Below are positions 1-9,275 of a stretch of 64,000 nt of DNA, one piece after another. The DNA lies in contig NZ_PVXP01000012.1 of NCBI RefSeq assembly GCF_002995845.1, positions 1-64,000 of the forward strand, read 5' to 3'. Positions within the stretch are counted from its first letter, which is position 1. Each line of letters starts with the position of its first letter. Below the pieces are notes generated by a model. The model had not been told where the DNA came from. It saw only the letters and a program-made list of their open reading frames with translations, and did not search any database. Source of the stretch: Clostridium luticellarii. GTDB lineage: Bacteria; Bacillota; Clostridia; Clostridiales; Clostridiaceae. Both the position numbers and the translations under genes were made by a program.

Positions 1-127
1 CAAGTCTTTCACCTACACTCTTATGCCTCCTTCATGAGTTTTTTACCTCTCATAAAGGATATTATTTTAAAGTGAAGGGGTCAATTTTCAGTGTAAAAAG
101 GGGGTCAATTTATATTGTAAATCAACA
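1..127 (-). mobile_element. Terminal segment of an IS21-like insertion sequence (rest lies left of window)
   Basis: Read on the minus strand the segment begins TGTTG at 127 and carries two copies of an AAATTGACCCC motif about 30 bases apart, the multiple internal repeats typical of IS21-family ends. A ribosome-binding sequence AAGGAGG follows, then GTG AAA GAC TTG (V-K-D-L), which runs out of the window at base 1 and could be the start of istA. The target duplication cannot be checked because the other end is outside. The family assignment rests on end structure alone. Confidence 0.5.
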
Positions 128-236
128 CTACTGATATACAAACAGTATCTCCCACGAATACTCTTATTTCACTGTTAAAATATGGCCTTATAAGTTCCTC
201 AGCATTTCTTTGATTTTTGATTTCAACATTGTCATA
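128..236 (-). pseudogene. Coding remnant abutting the IS end
   Basis: The minus strand holds about 36 open codons (YDNVEIKNQRNAEELIRP...) that start right after a TAG and run into the IS element. There is no start codon and the product is not recognised. The fragment reads like real protein sequence (charged, then VFVGDTV), so the IS probably inserted into an already decaying gene. Confidence 0.3.
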
Positions 237-259
237 CTACACAAAAGTATATCATATAT

Positions 260-768
260 TCAAATCAGTTTTTCAGGAACAAACCCGGCGGAAATCCTGT
301 TCATCAATATGTAATCAAGTACCAGCAGAATACCGCCGCCTATAAACATTACAAAATTATTGAGCAAAAGCACCCCTGTCATCTGGCCTACCAATAAAAG
401 AATTACCGGAATGAGAAGAAAGCCGCTTACCTGCTGTGCTTCCTGGAAGGTTTCCGATTTCGCAGATACCATCACAGTAAATGTCAGCGATAGTAAATTA
501 ACTGCAGGTACAATCCAAGATATGATTACGAGCCATTTTATATCCGGGAAAATCAGTTTTCCAAAATAGATGAAGCCTCCAATATCAAATATAATGCCAA
601 AGATTATAAATGAAATAAAGGTAATTATGTAAGATGGCACAAAGACACCTAAAATCTTGGCTCTGAGCAGCTGCTCCATGGATATTGGCGTGTAAAGCAG
701 GGACTCCATGGTCTTGTGTTCCTTTTTCTCATCTGAACAATACACTTGCCTATATTCAGCACCTTCAT
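260..768 (-). pseudogene. ABC-2 type permease, internally deleted/frameshifted remnant
   Basis: The open part (260-745) encodes the C-terminal half of an ABC-2/NatB-type permease: a cytoplasmic motif EHKTMESLLYTPIS, which precedes the last helices in this family, then four to five hydrophobic segments. A ribosome site (AGAGGTGAT) and ATG at 766-768 read MKVLNIGK, a typical permease N-terminus, but in a different frame. The first helix and large extracellular domain are missing. The simplest reading is a gene that lost its middle by deletion and can no longer make a full transporter. Upstream on the same strand, 791-886 holds about 32 open codons ending in a stop just before this start, perhaps the tail of the partner ATPase. 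Confidence 0.6.
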
Positions 769-1030
769 ATCTATCACCTCTAATAATATTTTATATGTTC
801 ATCTGTTTTCCGTAAATGGATTTATAGTTGATTTTAGTAGAAAAAGTCAACCTGGAGGAAACCTGAAAATATGTATTATCTCTCATCCAAAAGAAAAGAA
901 TATAAAAAAATAGGGATATAATCTATCCCTGTCCGTTTTACATGCTACTGATATCACTATAATAGCATGATTGTCAGCCTCTGTACCTCCCTCTATAATC
1001 TTTAAATTTCTTTAATATACTAACTTATTC
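769..1030. other. Gene-poor stretch with short coding remnant
   Basis: No intact gene is present. A minus-strand open fragment (791-886, RDNTYFQVSSRLTFS...) ends just before the permease start, and a minus-strand terminator lies at 903-930. The rest is AT-rich with stops in all frames. Confidence 0.4.
903..930 (-). terminator. Rho-independent terminator, minus strand
   Basis: On the minus strand AGGGATA-GATTA-TATCCCT forms a 7-bp stem followed by ATTTTTTT. It would stop transcripts coming from the lipoprotein gene region to its right. Confidence 0.6.
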
Positions 1031-1262
1031 TTAGATTTTCATAATTGACAAAGCAAAGCCTTTGGATAGTATTCTCTTTTCACCTAGAATTTTAATAAGT
1101 GTTGTTATTATTGGTAAGCTTACAAATATAAAAAGGACATACTTACAATTTGGCGAACCATATTTTAAATCTGATAGCAGATATGATTACTACTATAGAG
1201 AATAAAATTAAGGTTTGATAAGCTATTTTAGAAGACGATTTATTTACTATAAATATTTCTTA
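1031..1262 (-). pseudogene. Frameshifted remnant of an integral membrane protein
   Basis: Two adjacent minus-strand reading frames look like one broken gene. The first (about 1262-1160) encodes KSSSKIAYQTLILFSIVVI..., a charged stretch followed by a transmembrane helix. The second, in another frame, encodes YVLFIFVSLPIITTLIKIL... and ends at the stop at 1031. Two hydrophobic segments with a frame change between them suggest a decayed transporter subunit. The family is not identifiable. Confidence 0.4.
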
Positions 1263-1386
1263 TAAAAATCTGAATTAAATAGCGAACAGGATTATTCCAC
1301 AAATAATATCCACTGAGTGACACATTGAACAACCTGCATATCTTTATAACCGAATGTTTGTTACATCGACTTCTTATAAACTTATA
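1240..1386 (-). pseudogene. IS3-family transposase orfB, 5' fragment
   Basis: The minus strand reads YKFIRSRCNKHSVIKICRLF followed by NVSLSGYYLWNNPV and then a stop. The pattern (I)xKxCxxxxVSxSGYYxW is the hallmark N-terminus of IS3-group OrfB transposases. No DDE catalytic core follows, so this is a dead fragment. It marks this stretch as an insertion hot spot with decayed neighbours. Confidence 0.6.
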
Positions 1387-1428
1387 GATTACCTTCAATA
1401 CAAATGCAGCAAAAGTATATTTTGAATT

Positions 1429-2322
1429 TTATTTTTTAATAATTAAAACATTATTGGAGCTCTTTTCTATAGGGACTGTAGTGATAATTGTCTTATTGTG
1501 CTTCGCAGATATTATTTTAGATGGCTCTAGACTTTGTTTTATACAATAATCAAATCTTTGTTTTGAATTTGAATGATATGGATATTCAAGATTCATGTCT
1601 GATGATTTTATTTCATTATGGGTATATTCTGCACTATGTGGTAACTTTAGAATTACACTGCCTGTGTTAGAGCCAGCAGTTATACTATTTGCCCTATCAA
1701 TATTGGAAAAATCCATATCGATATCATTTAATTTATCTGAAAATGGTACATCATCTTTAAATACAGCATTATCTAAAGGCTCTATTTCTTTACCAGTAAT
1801 ATTACCTACATCGGTTTGAGCATAAATTTTTGCTGATATATTTCTTAAATCAATATTGCCAGTGCCATTAAACACACGAATTTCCCTGATTGAACTGGGA
1901 ACTTCTATATCAAAATCTATATATATTCCATTAGCGTTCAAGTTTTCTGTAATCCACATCCAATAATTTTCACTATTATTTTTAGCATATAGCGGTTGAT
2001 AAAAAAGTATTCCATTTTTTATTTGAGGTTTAACAGTTAAATTTTTTAACTTCTTGTCTATATCTGTAAGGTTTTTAGTCTGGATTAGCTTTACATCAAC
2101 TTTTAATTCATTGGAGCTTGATTTGGTAATTTTAACATTGCCCGAAGAATTAAAAATTGACAAAACATTAACATTAGGCTGTTTGCTTGTATTATAGACA
2201 TTATGAATAATCGGATTTTTAAGAGTATCACTAATAACATGTATTTTCCCAGTAGAACATCCGGACAACAATATTGCTGTGGCTATACAAAAGTCAAAAA
2301 TCAGCAATTTTCTTGAAGACAT
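1429..2322 (-). CDS. Putative lipoprotein with DUF4097-like beta-repeat domain
   Basis: The protein has 297 residues. A short signal sequence with lipobox LSGC (around residues 19-22) predicts lipid anchoring outside the membrane. The rest is rich in beta-strand repeats of the type FNSSGNVKI, FNGTGNIDL and TDVGNITG, the recurring G-x-I/V pattern of DUF4097/'putative adhesin' proteins, often found near transporters or stress-response genes. The ATG at 2320-2322 is chosen because AAGGAGGA lies 7 bases upstream; the adjacent TTG is less likely. It is flanked by ABC transporter remnants on the same strand. The function is unknown; the gene itself looks intact. Confidence 0.7.
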   Translation of the reverse strand: MSSRKLLIFDFCIATAILLSGCSTGKIHVISDTLKNPIIHNVYNTSKQPNVNVLSIFNSSGNVKITKSSSNELKVDVKLIQTKNLTDIDKKLKNLTVKPQIKNGILFYQPLYAKNNSENYWMWITENLNANGIYIDFDIEVPSSIREIRVFNGTGNIDLRNISAKIYAQTDVGNITGKEIEPLDNAVFKDDVPFSDKLNDIDMDFSNIDRANSITAGSNTGSVILKLPHSAEYTHNEIKSSDMNLEYPYHSNSKQRFDYCIKQSLEPSKIISAKHNKTIITTVPIEKSSNNVLIIKK

Positions 2323-2503
2323 CAAAACTCCTCCTTGTATAATCTAAATGTAATCTTCAATAAAAAATTATTACTATAGAATCACTTGGTGAGTAAAGGG
2401 TAGCATAAGATGTTTTTTACTACAACAGATATTCCCTAATACCTTCGTTATTTGACTTAAACAAGCTCTTTTTACTTTAAAATGTTTTTAGGGTCCAATT
2501 TAT

Positions 2504-2678
2504 ATGTTTTGTGATAAGGATGGTCAAACTGGATATTACGATAAAGAGTCTATTGAACGGCTGAAAGAAGAACACAATTATTTACAGGACTGTATATTGA
2601 AAGATTCCGTGAGATACGTAATCTTGAGGAATACGTTACCGAAATTTTAACTGTAATGGCAAAGATAAATATACCCTG
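2504..2678 (+). pseudogene. Short frameshifted coding remnant, unrecognised
   Basis: The plus strand opens MFCDKDGQTGYYDKESIERL and continues KEEHNYLQDCILKD. A switch of frame near 2600 then gives FREIRNLEEYVTEILTVM and a stop at 2676. The charged, helix-rich pattern with a clean frame change suggests a degraded gene of unknown family. The flanking bases 2323-2503 show no gene. Confidence 0.35.
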
Positions 2679-2702
2679 AAATTCAAATATAGATATAGTT
2701 AA

Positions 2703-3300
2703 TTATAGTATTTGAGATAAACTACCATTGTCAAACTCATATATATAATCGCTTAGCTCATTTATATCTTGTGAAATATGACTTGTTAAAAGTATTGTCT
2801 TTCCTTTTGTTTTGAGTTCAAGTAGTTTTTGTTTTATTAATTTCACACCATTTTTATCTAAACCGTTCATTGGTTCATCAAGAATTAATATTTCAGGGTC
2901 TTCCATAATTGCTTGAGCTATACCTAACCTTTGTTTCATTCCTAATGAATATTTTTTTACACTTTCATGATTATTTATATCTAAATTAACACATTTTATT
3001 GCATTCTCAATTTCTGTATTTCCTATTTTATTATTTATACTAGCTAAAAATTTAAGATTTTCAAAGGCAGTATATTCAGGTAAAAAACCAGGATGTTCAA
3101 TTAAAACACCAATATTTTCAGGAAAATCAACATCTATGCCAACTTTTTTTCCATTAACATTAATATGTCCTGATGTAGGCCTTACAAATCCACATATAAT
3201 TTTGAAAAGCAGACTTTTACCTGAACCATTTATTCCAATAAATCCATAACACTTTCCTTTTTTTATATTTAAATCAATATTATTTAATGGAGGTGTTCCT
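2703..3300 (-). pseudogene. ABC transporter ATP-binding protein, 5'-truncated
   Basis: The minus-strand frame is open from 2703 through 3300, although the first available ATG is at 2937-2939. Walker A (GINGSGKS), the signature-like YSLGMKQR, Walker B (EILILDEPMNGLD) and the H-loop (LLTSH) are all present, so the nucleotide-binding domain is nearly complete. The extreme N-terminus is missing: the family normally has 12-18 residues ending in a xxF motif before the TPPLNNIDL region seen here. No start codon exists before the sequence meets the pduA ATG at 3301. It is probably the ATPase partner of the permease remnant at 260-768, related to the BcrA/NatA immunity or export type. Confidence 0.75.
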
Positions 3301-3582
3301 ATGGGACAGGAAGCATTAGGAATGATAGAAACAAGAGGATTAGTTGGAGCAATTGAGGCAGCTGATTCAATGGTAAAGGCAGCAAATGTAGTACTTATTG
3401 GCTATGAGAAAATTGGATCTGGACTTGTAACCGTTATGGTAAGAGGTGATGTAGGTGCAGTAAAGGCGGCTACAGATGCTGGTGCAGCTTCGGCAAAGAG
3501 AGTAGGAGAAGTTATATCAATACACGTTATTCCAAGACCTCATACAGATGTAGAAAAAATATTGCCTAAAATTACAGAATAA
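3301..3582 (+). CDS. pduA: Bacterial microcompartment hexameric shell protein (PduA/PduJ type)
   Basis: This 93-residue single BMC domain forms the hexameric tiles and pores of the Pdu shell. It starts [13 protein letters not shown] and contains [19 protein letters not shown] and HVIPRPH, close to PduA/PduJ of propanediol compartments. GGAGGTG lies 5 bases before the ATG, but that ribosome site sits in the truncated ABC gene. It is the only short canonical BMC-H gene of this operon; whether it corresponds to PduA or PduJ cannot be decided. Confidence 0.93.
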   Translation: MGQEALGMIETRGLVGAIEAADSMVKAANVVLIGYEKIGSGLVTVMVRGDVGAVKAATDAGAASAKRVGEVISIHVIPRPHTDVEKILPKITE

Positions 3583-3602
3583 TTGATTAGGGGTAGATAT
3601 AA

Positions 3603-4469
3603 ATGGATAATGAGTTAATAGAGAAGGTTTTAGAGGAAATCAGAAAAAAGGTAGATTTGAAAAATATCAGTAAAGATCAATTAAATGAAATCGTAAAATC
3701 ATCATCTGAAAATTTAATTTCCAGACAAAATAAAGAAAACAATAATAAAAAGGAGGTAGATTTAATGAGCGCACCATCACCAATAACTGAATTTGTTGGA
3801 ACAGCAAATTATGGAGATACAGTTGGACTGGTAATTGCAAACGTTGATAGTCTTCTACATGAGAAAATGGGTATCGATGCAAAATACCGCTCTATAGGAA
3901 TTATAAGTGATAGAACAGGAGCAGGTCCCCAGATAATGGCAGCAGATGAGGCCGTGAAAGCCACCAATACGGAGGTTATAAGTATTGAACTTCCAAGAGA
4001 TACCAAAGGCGGAGCTGGACACGGATCTCTCATAATATTGGCTTCAGAAGATGTATCTGATTCCAGAAGAGCAGTGGAAGTTGCACTTAAAGATACGGAC
4101 AGGACTTTTGGAGATGTGTATGGATTCGATGCAGGACATGTGGAGCTTCATTATACCGCCAGGGCAAGTCTGGCGTTAAACAAAGCCTTCGGTGCTCCTA
4201 TAGGTAAATCTTTTGGAATAATAGTAGGTGCTCCTGCAGGACTTGGAGTGGTAATGGCAGATACAGCACTTAAAACTGCAAACGTTGATCTAGTTAGTTA
4301 TTCAAGTCCTTCAAATGGAACTTCATATTCAAATGAGGTTATCATAACTGTAACTGGAGATTCAGGTGCTGTGAGACAGTCTGTAATTGCTGCAAGAGAA
4401 GTGGGATTATCCATAGCAAGATCCATGGGACAGAATCCTGTGTCTACTACTGGTAAACCTTATATTTAA
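3603..4469 (+). CDS. pduB: Microcompartment trimeric shell protein PduB (with internal PduB' start)
   Basis: The protein has 288 residues: an N-terminal extension (1-54) and then two fused BMC domains forming a pseudohexameric trimer in the shell. The extension begins with an amphipathic stretch (DNELIEKVLEEIRKKV) like the targeting helices of Pdu cargo. Residue 55 is a methionine with its own strong ribosome site, so a short PduB' (MSAPSPITEF...) is probably also made, as in Salmonella, where long PduB links the shell to the enzyme core. It follows pduA by 20 bases. Confidence 0.93.
   Translation: MDNELIEKVLEEIRKKVDLKNISKDQLNEIVKSSSENLISRQNKENNNKKEVDLMSAPSPITEFVGTANYGDTVGLVIANVDSLLHEKMGIDAKYRSIGIISDRTGAGPQIMAADEAVKATNTEVISIELPRDTKGGAGHGSLIILASEDVSDSRRAVEVALKDTDRTFGDVYGFDAGHVELHYTARASLALNKAFGAPIGKSFGIIVGAPAGLGVVMADTALKTANVDLVSYSSPSNGTSYSNEVIITVTGDSGAVRQSVIAAREVGLSIARSMGQNPVSTTGKPYI
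3751..3767 (+). promoter_or_regulatory. Internal ribosome-binding site and start for PduB'
   Basis: AGGAGG at 3751-3756 is followed 8 bases later by an in-frame ATG (3765-3767), residue 55 of PduB. Known Pdu systems make PduB and PduB' from overlapping starts, and the strength of this site supports the same here. Confidence 0.8.
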
Positions 4470-4520
4470 TGAATATCGGAAATTCAAAGGGTTTAATATG
4501 TTTAAGGAGGGTTCTAGTTA

Positions 4521-6185
4521 ATGAAAAAATCCAAGAGATTTGAAGTATTAGAGAAAAGACCAATTCATCAGGATGGTTACGTTAAGGAATGGCCGGAAGT
4601 TGGTCTTATAGCAATAGGAAGTCCCAATGATCCAGCTCCAAGTATCAAATTGGAGAATGGGAAAGTAGTTGAGATGGATGGAAAGAAAAGAGAAGATTTT
4701 GATTTTATAGATACTTTTTTGGCAGATCATTCAATAAACTTAGAAAATACCGAAAAAGCCATGGCATTGGATTCAACTGATATTGCAAGAATGCTGGTTG
4801 ATATAAATGTTTCGAGAGATGAAATAATAAAGATAACAACTTCGCTTACTGCGGCAAAATTAGTGGAAGTAGTTGATAAATTAAATGTAGTTGAAATGAT
4901 GATGGCTCTTCAAAAGATGAGAGCTAGAAAAACACCTGCAAATCAGGCGCATGTAACAAATGTACGTGATAATCCGGTACAGATTGCAGCAGATGCTGCT
5001 GAATCAGGTATCAGAGGTTTTGCAGAAATGGAAACTACCGTAGGTATAGTAAGATATGCACCATTTAATGCAATTGCAATTCTGGTAGGAGCACAGACAG
5101 GAAGACCTGGAGTATTGACACAGTGTTCACTGGAAGAAGCTACAGAACTTAAATTAGGTATGCTTGGTTTTACAGCTTATGCAGAAACCATATCCGTATA
5201 CGGTACAGAGAATGTGTTCGTAGATGGTGATGATACTCCATATTCAAAGACTTTCCTTGCATCAGCTTATGCTTCAAGAGGACTTAAGATGAGATTTACA
5301 TCAGGTACAGGTTCCGAAGTGCAGATGGGTTATGCAGAAGGAAAATCCATGCTTTATCTGGAAGCAAGATGCATAATGATGACAAAGGGTGCAGGAGTTC
5401 AGGGACTTCAAAATGGTTCAGTCAGCTGTATAGGTGTTCCAGCAGCAGTACCAGGAGGAATAAGAGCAGTACTGGGTGAAAATCTTATAACTGAAATGCT
5501 TGATCTTGAAGTTGCTTCAAGTAATGACCAGACATTTACACATTCCGATATCAGAAAGACCGCAAGAACCATGATGCAGTTTTTACCAGGAACTGACTTC
5601 ATATGTTCCGGATATAGTTCTACACCTAACTACGACAATATGTTCGCAGGTTCAAACTGGGATGCAGAGGATTATGATGATTGGATAGTGTTACAGAGAG
5701 ACCTTAAAGTTGATGGAGGACTTCAGCCTGCTAAGGAAGAAGATGTTGTAGCAGCCAGGAATAAAGCAGCCAGGGCAATGCAGGCACTGTTCAGAGAACT
5801 CGGACTTCCTGCTATAACTGACGAAGAGGTTGAAGCTGCAACATATGCTCACGGGAGCAAGGATATGCCTGCTAGAAATGTAGTAGAAGATTTAAAGGCA
5901 GCTCAGGAATTATTGTCCAGAGGCACAACTGGATTGGATATAGTAAAGGGACTTTACAAAGGCGGATTTACAGATATAGCTGAAAATGTCCTCAACATAT
6001 TGAGACAGAGAATAGCAGGGGATTATTTACATGCATCCTCAATATTTGATAATAAATTTAATGTTATAAGTGCTGTCAATGATAAAAATGATTATATGGG
6101 ACCTGGAACCGGTTATAGAGTAGAGGGAGAAAGATGGAATAAGTTAAAAGACATAACATTTGCTCTAGACCCTGAAAAAATGTAA
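4521..6185 (+). CDS. pduC: Coenzyme B12-dependent diol dehydratase large subunit
   Basis: The alpha subunit of propanediol/glycerol dehydratase converts 1,2-propanediol to propionaldehyde by adenosylcobalamin radical chemistry inside the compartment. Its 554 residues match the usual length. Substrate/catalytic residues known from the Klebsiella enzyme are in place with a shift of one: Gln142 and His144 (QAHV), Glu171 (METT), Glu222, Gln297 and Asp336 (SSNDQTF). AAGGAGG precedes the ATG. Propanediol versus glycerol preference cannot be read securely, but the pduP and pduL partners favour propanediol. Confidence 0.96.
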   Translation: MKKSKRFEVLEKRPIHQDGYVKEWPEVGLIAIGSPNDPAPSIKLENGKVVEMDGKKREDFDFIDTFLADHSINLENTEKAMALDSTDIARMLVDINVSRDEIIKITTSLTAAKLVEVVDKLNVVEMMMALQKMRARKTPANQAHVTNVRDNPVQIAADAAESGIRGFAEMETTVGIVRYAPFNAIAILVGAQTGRPGVLTQCSLEEATELKLGMLGFTAYAETISVYGTENVFVDGDDTPYSKTFLASAYASRGLKMRFTSGTGSEVQMGYAEGKSMLYLEARCIMMTKGAGVQGLQNGSVSCIGVPAAVPGGIRAVLGENLITEMLDLEVASSNDQTFTHSDIRKTARTMMQFLPGTDFICSGYSSTPNYDNMFAGSNWDAEDYDDWIVLQRDLKVDGGLQPAKEEDVVAARNKAARAMQALFRELGLPAITDEEVEAATYAHGSKDMPARNVVEDLKAAQELLSRGTTGLDIVKGLYKGGFTDIAENVLNILRQRIAGDYLHASSIFDNKFNVISAVNDKNDYMGPGTGYRVEGERWNKLKDITFALDPEKM

Positions 6186-6204
6186 GAAAGAGAGGGATTG
6201 GAAT

Positions 6205-6879
6205 ATGGTAAATTCAGTATCTAATGAGGAATTAATAGAATCTATAGTGCAGAAAGTTTTAGAGCAATTGCAGGCTGGCGGAAACCAGGGCAGTACTTCT
6301 GCAGGTAGCGATACTCCTGCCTTAAAAGTGGGAAATATGAAGATAGAGGAAATAGGTCCTGCACAAAGGGGTAAGAAGAGTGATGAAGTAGTAATAGGTC
6401 TGGCACCGGCTTTTGGATTGTATCAGACTGAAACTATAATAGGAATACCTCATAATGAAGTCCTGAGAGAAATCCTTGCAGGTATAGAAGAAGAGGGAAT
6501 TTCCTATAGATTTATAAGAGTTTTAAATACTTCCGATGTAGCTTTTGTAGCTCATACTGCAGCCAAGTTAAGCGGTTCGGGTGTTGGCATAGGAATACAG
6601 TCAAAAGGAACTACAGTTATCCATCAGAAAGATTTGGAGCCATTAAACAACCTTGAATTATTTTCGCAGGCACCATTGATTGATAAAAAGACTTTTAGGG
6701 CAATAGGTAAAAATGCAGCCAGATATGCTAAAGGTGAGTCTCCGGATCCAGTAGCAGTTGTAAATGATCAGATGGCAAGACCAAAATATCAGGCAAAAGC
6801 AGCAATACTTCATATAAAGGAAACTGAACATGTGGACAGAAGTGCTAAACCTGTAGAACTAAAAGTAACTTTTGAATAG
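6205..6879 (+). CDS. pduD: Diol dehydratase medium subunit
   Basis: This 224-residue beta subunit helps bind cobalamin. Residues 1-22 ([18 protein letters not shown]) form an amphipathic helix of the type known to target PduCDE into the shell, followed by a Gly/Ser-rich linker to about residue 40. The core has the family motif [20 protein letters not shown]. It lies 19 bases after pduC. Confidence 0.94.
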   Translation: MVNSVSNEELIESIVQKVLEQLQAGGNQGSTSAGSDTPALKVGNMKIEEIGPAQRGKKSDEVVIGLAPAFGLYQTETIIGIPHNEVLREILAGIEEEGISYRFIRVLNTSDVAFVAHTAAKLSGSGVGIGIQSKGTTVIHQKDLEPLNNLELFSQAPLIDKKTFRAIGKNAARYAKGESPDPVAVVNDQMARPKYQAKAAILHIKETEHVDRSAKPVELKVTFE

Positions 6880-6890
6880 GGGTGAAAATT

Positions 6891-7409
6891 ATGGCTAATA
6901 ACGATTTGATAGAACAGATAGTTAATGAAGTTTTGAAAAATGTAGGCTCTACTGGAGCTGGAAATAAAACAGCTCAAGCTTGCTCAGTTCAGGAAAATAA
7001 TTTAAATGCTGAAAATGCTTATCCGTTGAGCAAGAAAAGACCTGATCTCATTAAGACTTCAACGGGGAAAACTATAAATGATATAAAAATAGAAGATGTT
7101 TTAAATGGAAAAATAACTCCAGATGATATAAAGATAACTCCAGAAGTACTTTTATATCAGGCTCAAATAGCAGAATCAGTTGGAAGAAAACAATTTGCAC
7201 AAAATCTTAGAAGAGCAGCTGAGCTTACAAAAGTTCCAGATGCCAGAGTTCTTGAAATATATGGAGCACTGAGACCTCATAGGTCTACAAAACAGGAACT
7301 TTTGGATATAGCAAAGGAACTTGAAGATGACTACAACGCTAAAATAAATGCTTCACTTATAAGAGAAGCAGCTGAGGTTTATGAAAAGAGAAATATGTTT
7401 AGAGCTTAG
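6891..7409 (+). CDS. pduE: Diol dehydratase small subunit
   Basis: This 172-residue gamma subunit has the conserved blocks GKTINDIKIEDVLNGKI, ITPEVLLYQAQIAE and LRPHRSTKQEL. The ATG at 6891 is preferred over an upstream GTG (6882) because AGGGGTGA is 5 bases before it and the GTG lies within that site. The N-terminus (NNDLIEQIVNEVLKNV) is again an amphipathic targeting-like helix. It lies 11 bases after pduD. Confidence 0.94.
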   Translation: MANNDLIEQIVNEVLKNVGSTGAGNKTAQACSVQENNLNAENAYPLSKKRPDLIKTSTGKTINDIKIEDVLNGKITPDDIKITPEVLLYQAQIAESVGRKQFAQNLRRAAELTKVPDARVLEIYGALRPHRSTKQELLDIAKELEDDYNAKINASLIREAAEVYEKRNMFRA

Positions 7410-7418
7410 GCAGGTGAT

Positions 7419-9260
7419 ATGATGAAATTTGTAGCAGGAGTTGATATAGGAAATTCCACTACTGAGGTTGCAATTGCAGATGTGGAAAATAAATTGGAAT
7501 TTAAAACAAGTAGTATAGTTAAGACCACAGGAATTAAGGGTACCTTGGACAATGTGGTAGGGATAGTGAAAGCTCTAGGAGATGCTTGTGAAAATATACA
7601 TATAAATATACAGGATTTAAATGTGATATGTATAAATGAGGCAACTCCAGTAATTGGAGATGTAGCTATGGAAACCATAACTGAGACAGTTATTACAGAG
7701 TCCACTATGATAGGACATAACCCGGATACTCCTGGAGGTATGGGAATAGGAGTGGGAAAAACCATATATCTAGATGAACTGGAAGGCATGTCATCCAATG
7801 AACCTGTAATCTGTGTGATTCCTAGAAAGGTTGATTTTGAAACTGCTGCAAATAGATTAAATCAGGCCTTTGACAATCATATTGATGTCACTGCTGCCAT
7901 AGTTCAGGGCGATGATGGAGTGATAATAAACAACAGGCTGAAAAAACATATTCCTATTGTAGATGAGGTATCTTATATAGATAAAGTTCCTATGGGAATG
8001 CTGGCAGCAGTGGAAGTGGCATCTCCAGGCAAGACCATAAAGGTGCTGTCTAATCCCTATGGGCTGGCTACTGTTTTTAAGCTTTCACCAGAAGAAACCA
8101 AACATGTGATTCCAATAGCAAGGGCTTTGATTGGAAATAGATCTGCAGTTGTTATAAGAACTCCCGAGGGAGATGTAAAAGAGAGGGTAATCCCTGCTGG
8201 AAAACTAATCCTGATGGGGGAGAAACAAAAGGGTCAGCTTCCAATAGAAAGCGGTTCGGAAGCTATAATGAAGGAACTGGAAAAAGTATGGCCTCTTAAA
8301 GATGTAACCGGTGAGGCTGGAACTAATGTGGGCGGAATGTTGGAGAGAGTAAGACAGGTAATGGGTGAACTTACAAGTCAGAATATAGATGAAGTAAAAA
8401 TTCAGGATATTTTGGCCGTAGATACCTTTATACCTCAAAAGGTTCAAGGGGGAGTAGCCGGTGAATTCTCCCTTGAAAATGCAGTGGCACTGGCAGCCAT
8501 GGTAAAAACCAGTAAACTACCTATGGAGAGTATTGCTAAAAAGTTGGAAAATGAGACCAAGGTAAGAGTTATAATAGGCGGAGTTGAAGCCAATGTAGCA
8601 GTTAGGGGAGCGCTTACTACTCCGGGTACGGATAAACCATTGGTAATACTTGATATAGGAGGAGGTTCCACGGATTCAGCCTATATAAGCAGAGAAGGAG
8701 ATATAAGATCCATTCATCATGCAGGAGCAGGACAGATGGTTACAATGCTCATAAATTCAGAATTGGGATTGAATGACTTGAGTCTGGCGGAGGATATAAA
8801 AAGATATCCTCTGGCTAAAGTTGAAAGCTTATTCAATATAAGATATGAAGGCGGAAATGTGTGCTTTTATCAAAATCAACTGGATTCTTCTCTATTTGCC
8901 AGAAATGTAATTGTGAAGAGTGAAAATGAGATGATTCCAATTCCAACCAGACATTCCATAGAGAAAATAAGAATGGTCAGGAGGGAATCCAAGGAGAAGG
9001 TATTTGTAACCAATATCAAGAGGGCTTTAAAGGATATAGCTCCAAATCATGATATAAGAGCTGTGGATTTTGTAGTACTTGTAGGAGGATCCGCGTTGGA
9101 TTTCGAAATACCAGAGATGATATCTGATGAACTATCCCATTATGGAGTTATATGCGGCAGTGGTAATATACGAGGAATTATGGGACCTAGAAATGCAGTA
9201 GCTACAGGATTGGTGATTGCATATTACGAGAGTTTACATCCTGATAAATCAAGAGCATAG
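7419..9260 (+). CDS. pduG: Diol dehydratase reactivase large subunit
   Basis: This 613-residue ATP-dependent chaperone-like factor (DdrA family) exchanges damaged cobalamin for fresh cofactor on inactivated diol dehydratase. The actin-like ATPase motif VDIGNSTTEVA is at residues 8-18, and a second phosphate loop LDIGGGSTDSA lies near residue 415. Length and order (after pduE, before pduH) are standard. AGGTGAT precedes a double ATG (7419/7422); either could be used. Confidence 0.95.
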   Translation: MMKFVAGVDIGNSTTEVAIADVENKLEFKTSSIVKTTGIKGTLDNVVGIVKALGDACENIHINIQDLNVICINEATPVIGDVAMETITETVITESTMIGHNPDTPGGMGIGVGKTIYLDELEGMSSNEPVICVIPRKVDFETAANRLNQAFDNHIDVTAAIVQGDDGVIINNRLKKHIPIVDEVSYIDKVPMGMLAAVEVASPGKTIKVLSNPYGLATVFKLSPEETKHVIPIARALIGNRSAVVIRTPEGDVKERVIPAGKLILMGEKQKGQLPIESGSEAIMKELEKVWPLKDVTGEAGTNVGGMLERVRQVMGELTSQNIDEVKIQDILAVDTFIPQKVQGGVAGEFSLENAVALAAMVKTSKLPMESIAKKLENETKVRVIIGGVEANVAVRGALTTPGTDKPLVILDIGGGSTDSAYISREGDIRSIHHAGAGQMVTMLINSELGLNDLSLAEDIKRYPLAKVESLFNIRYEGGNVCFYQNQLDSSLFARNVIVKSENEMIPIPTRHSIEKIRMVRRESKEKVFVTNIKRALKDIAPNHDIRAVDFVVLVGGSALDFEIPEMISDELSHYGVICGSGNIRGIMGPRNAVATGLVIAYYESLHPDKSRA

Positions 9261-9275
9261 AAGAGGTAGTTTAGT

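Noticed and set aside
766-790. ATG with ribosome site read as the start of an intact permease
   Set aside because: The frame from this ATG does not continue into the permease frame; a deletion or shift lies between them, so it is treated as a remnant.
3100-3300. Cobalamin riboswitch before the pdu operon
   Set aside because: No B12-box is seen; the sequence is the antisense of an ABC ATPase gene.
7406-8671. Antisense open frames inside pduG and other pdu genes
   Set aside because: Ser/Thr/Pro-rich or low-complexity translations with no ribosome sites; they mirror the codon bias of the sense genes.
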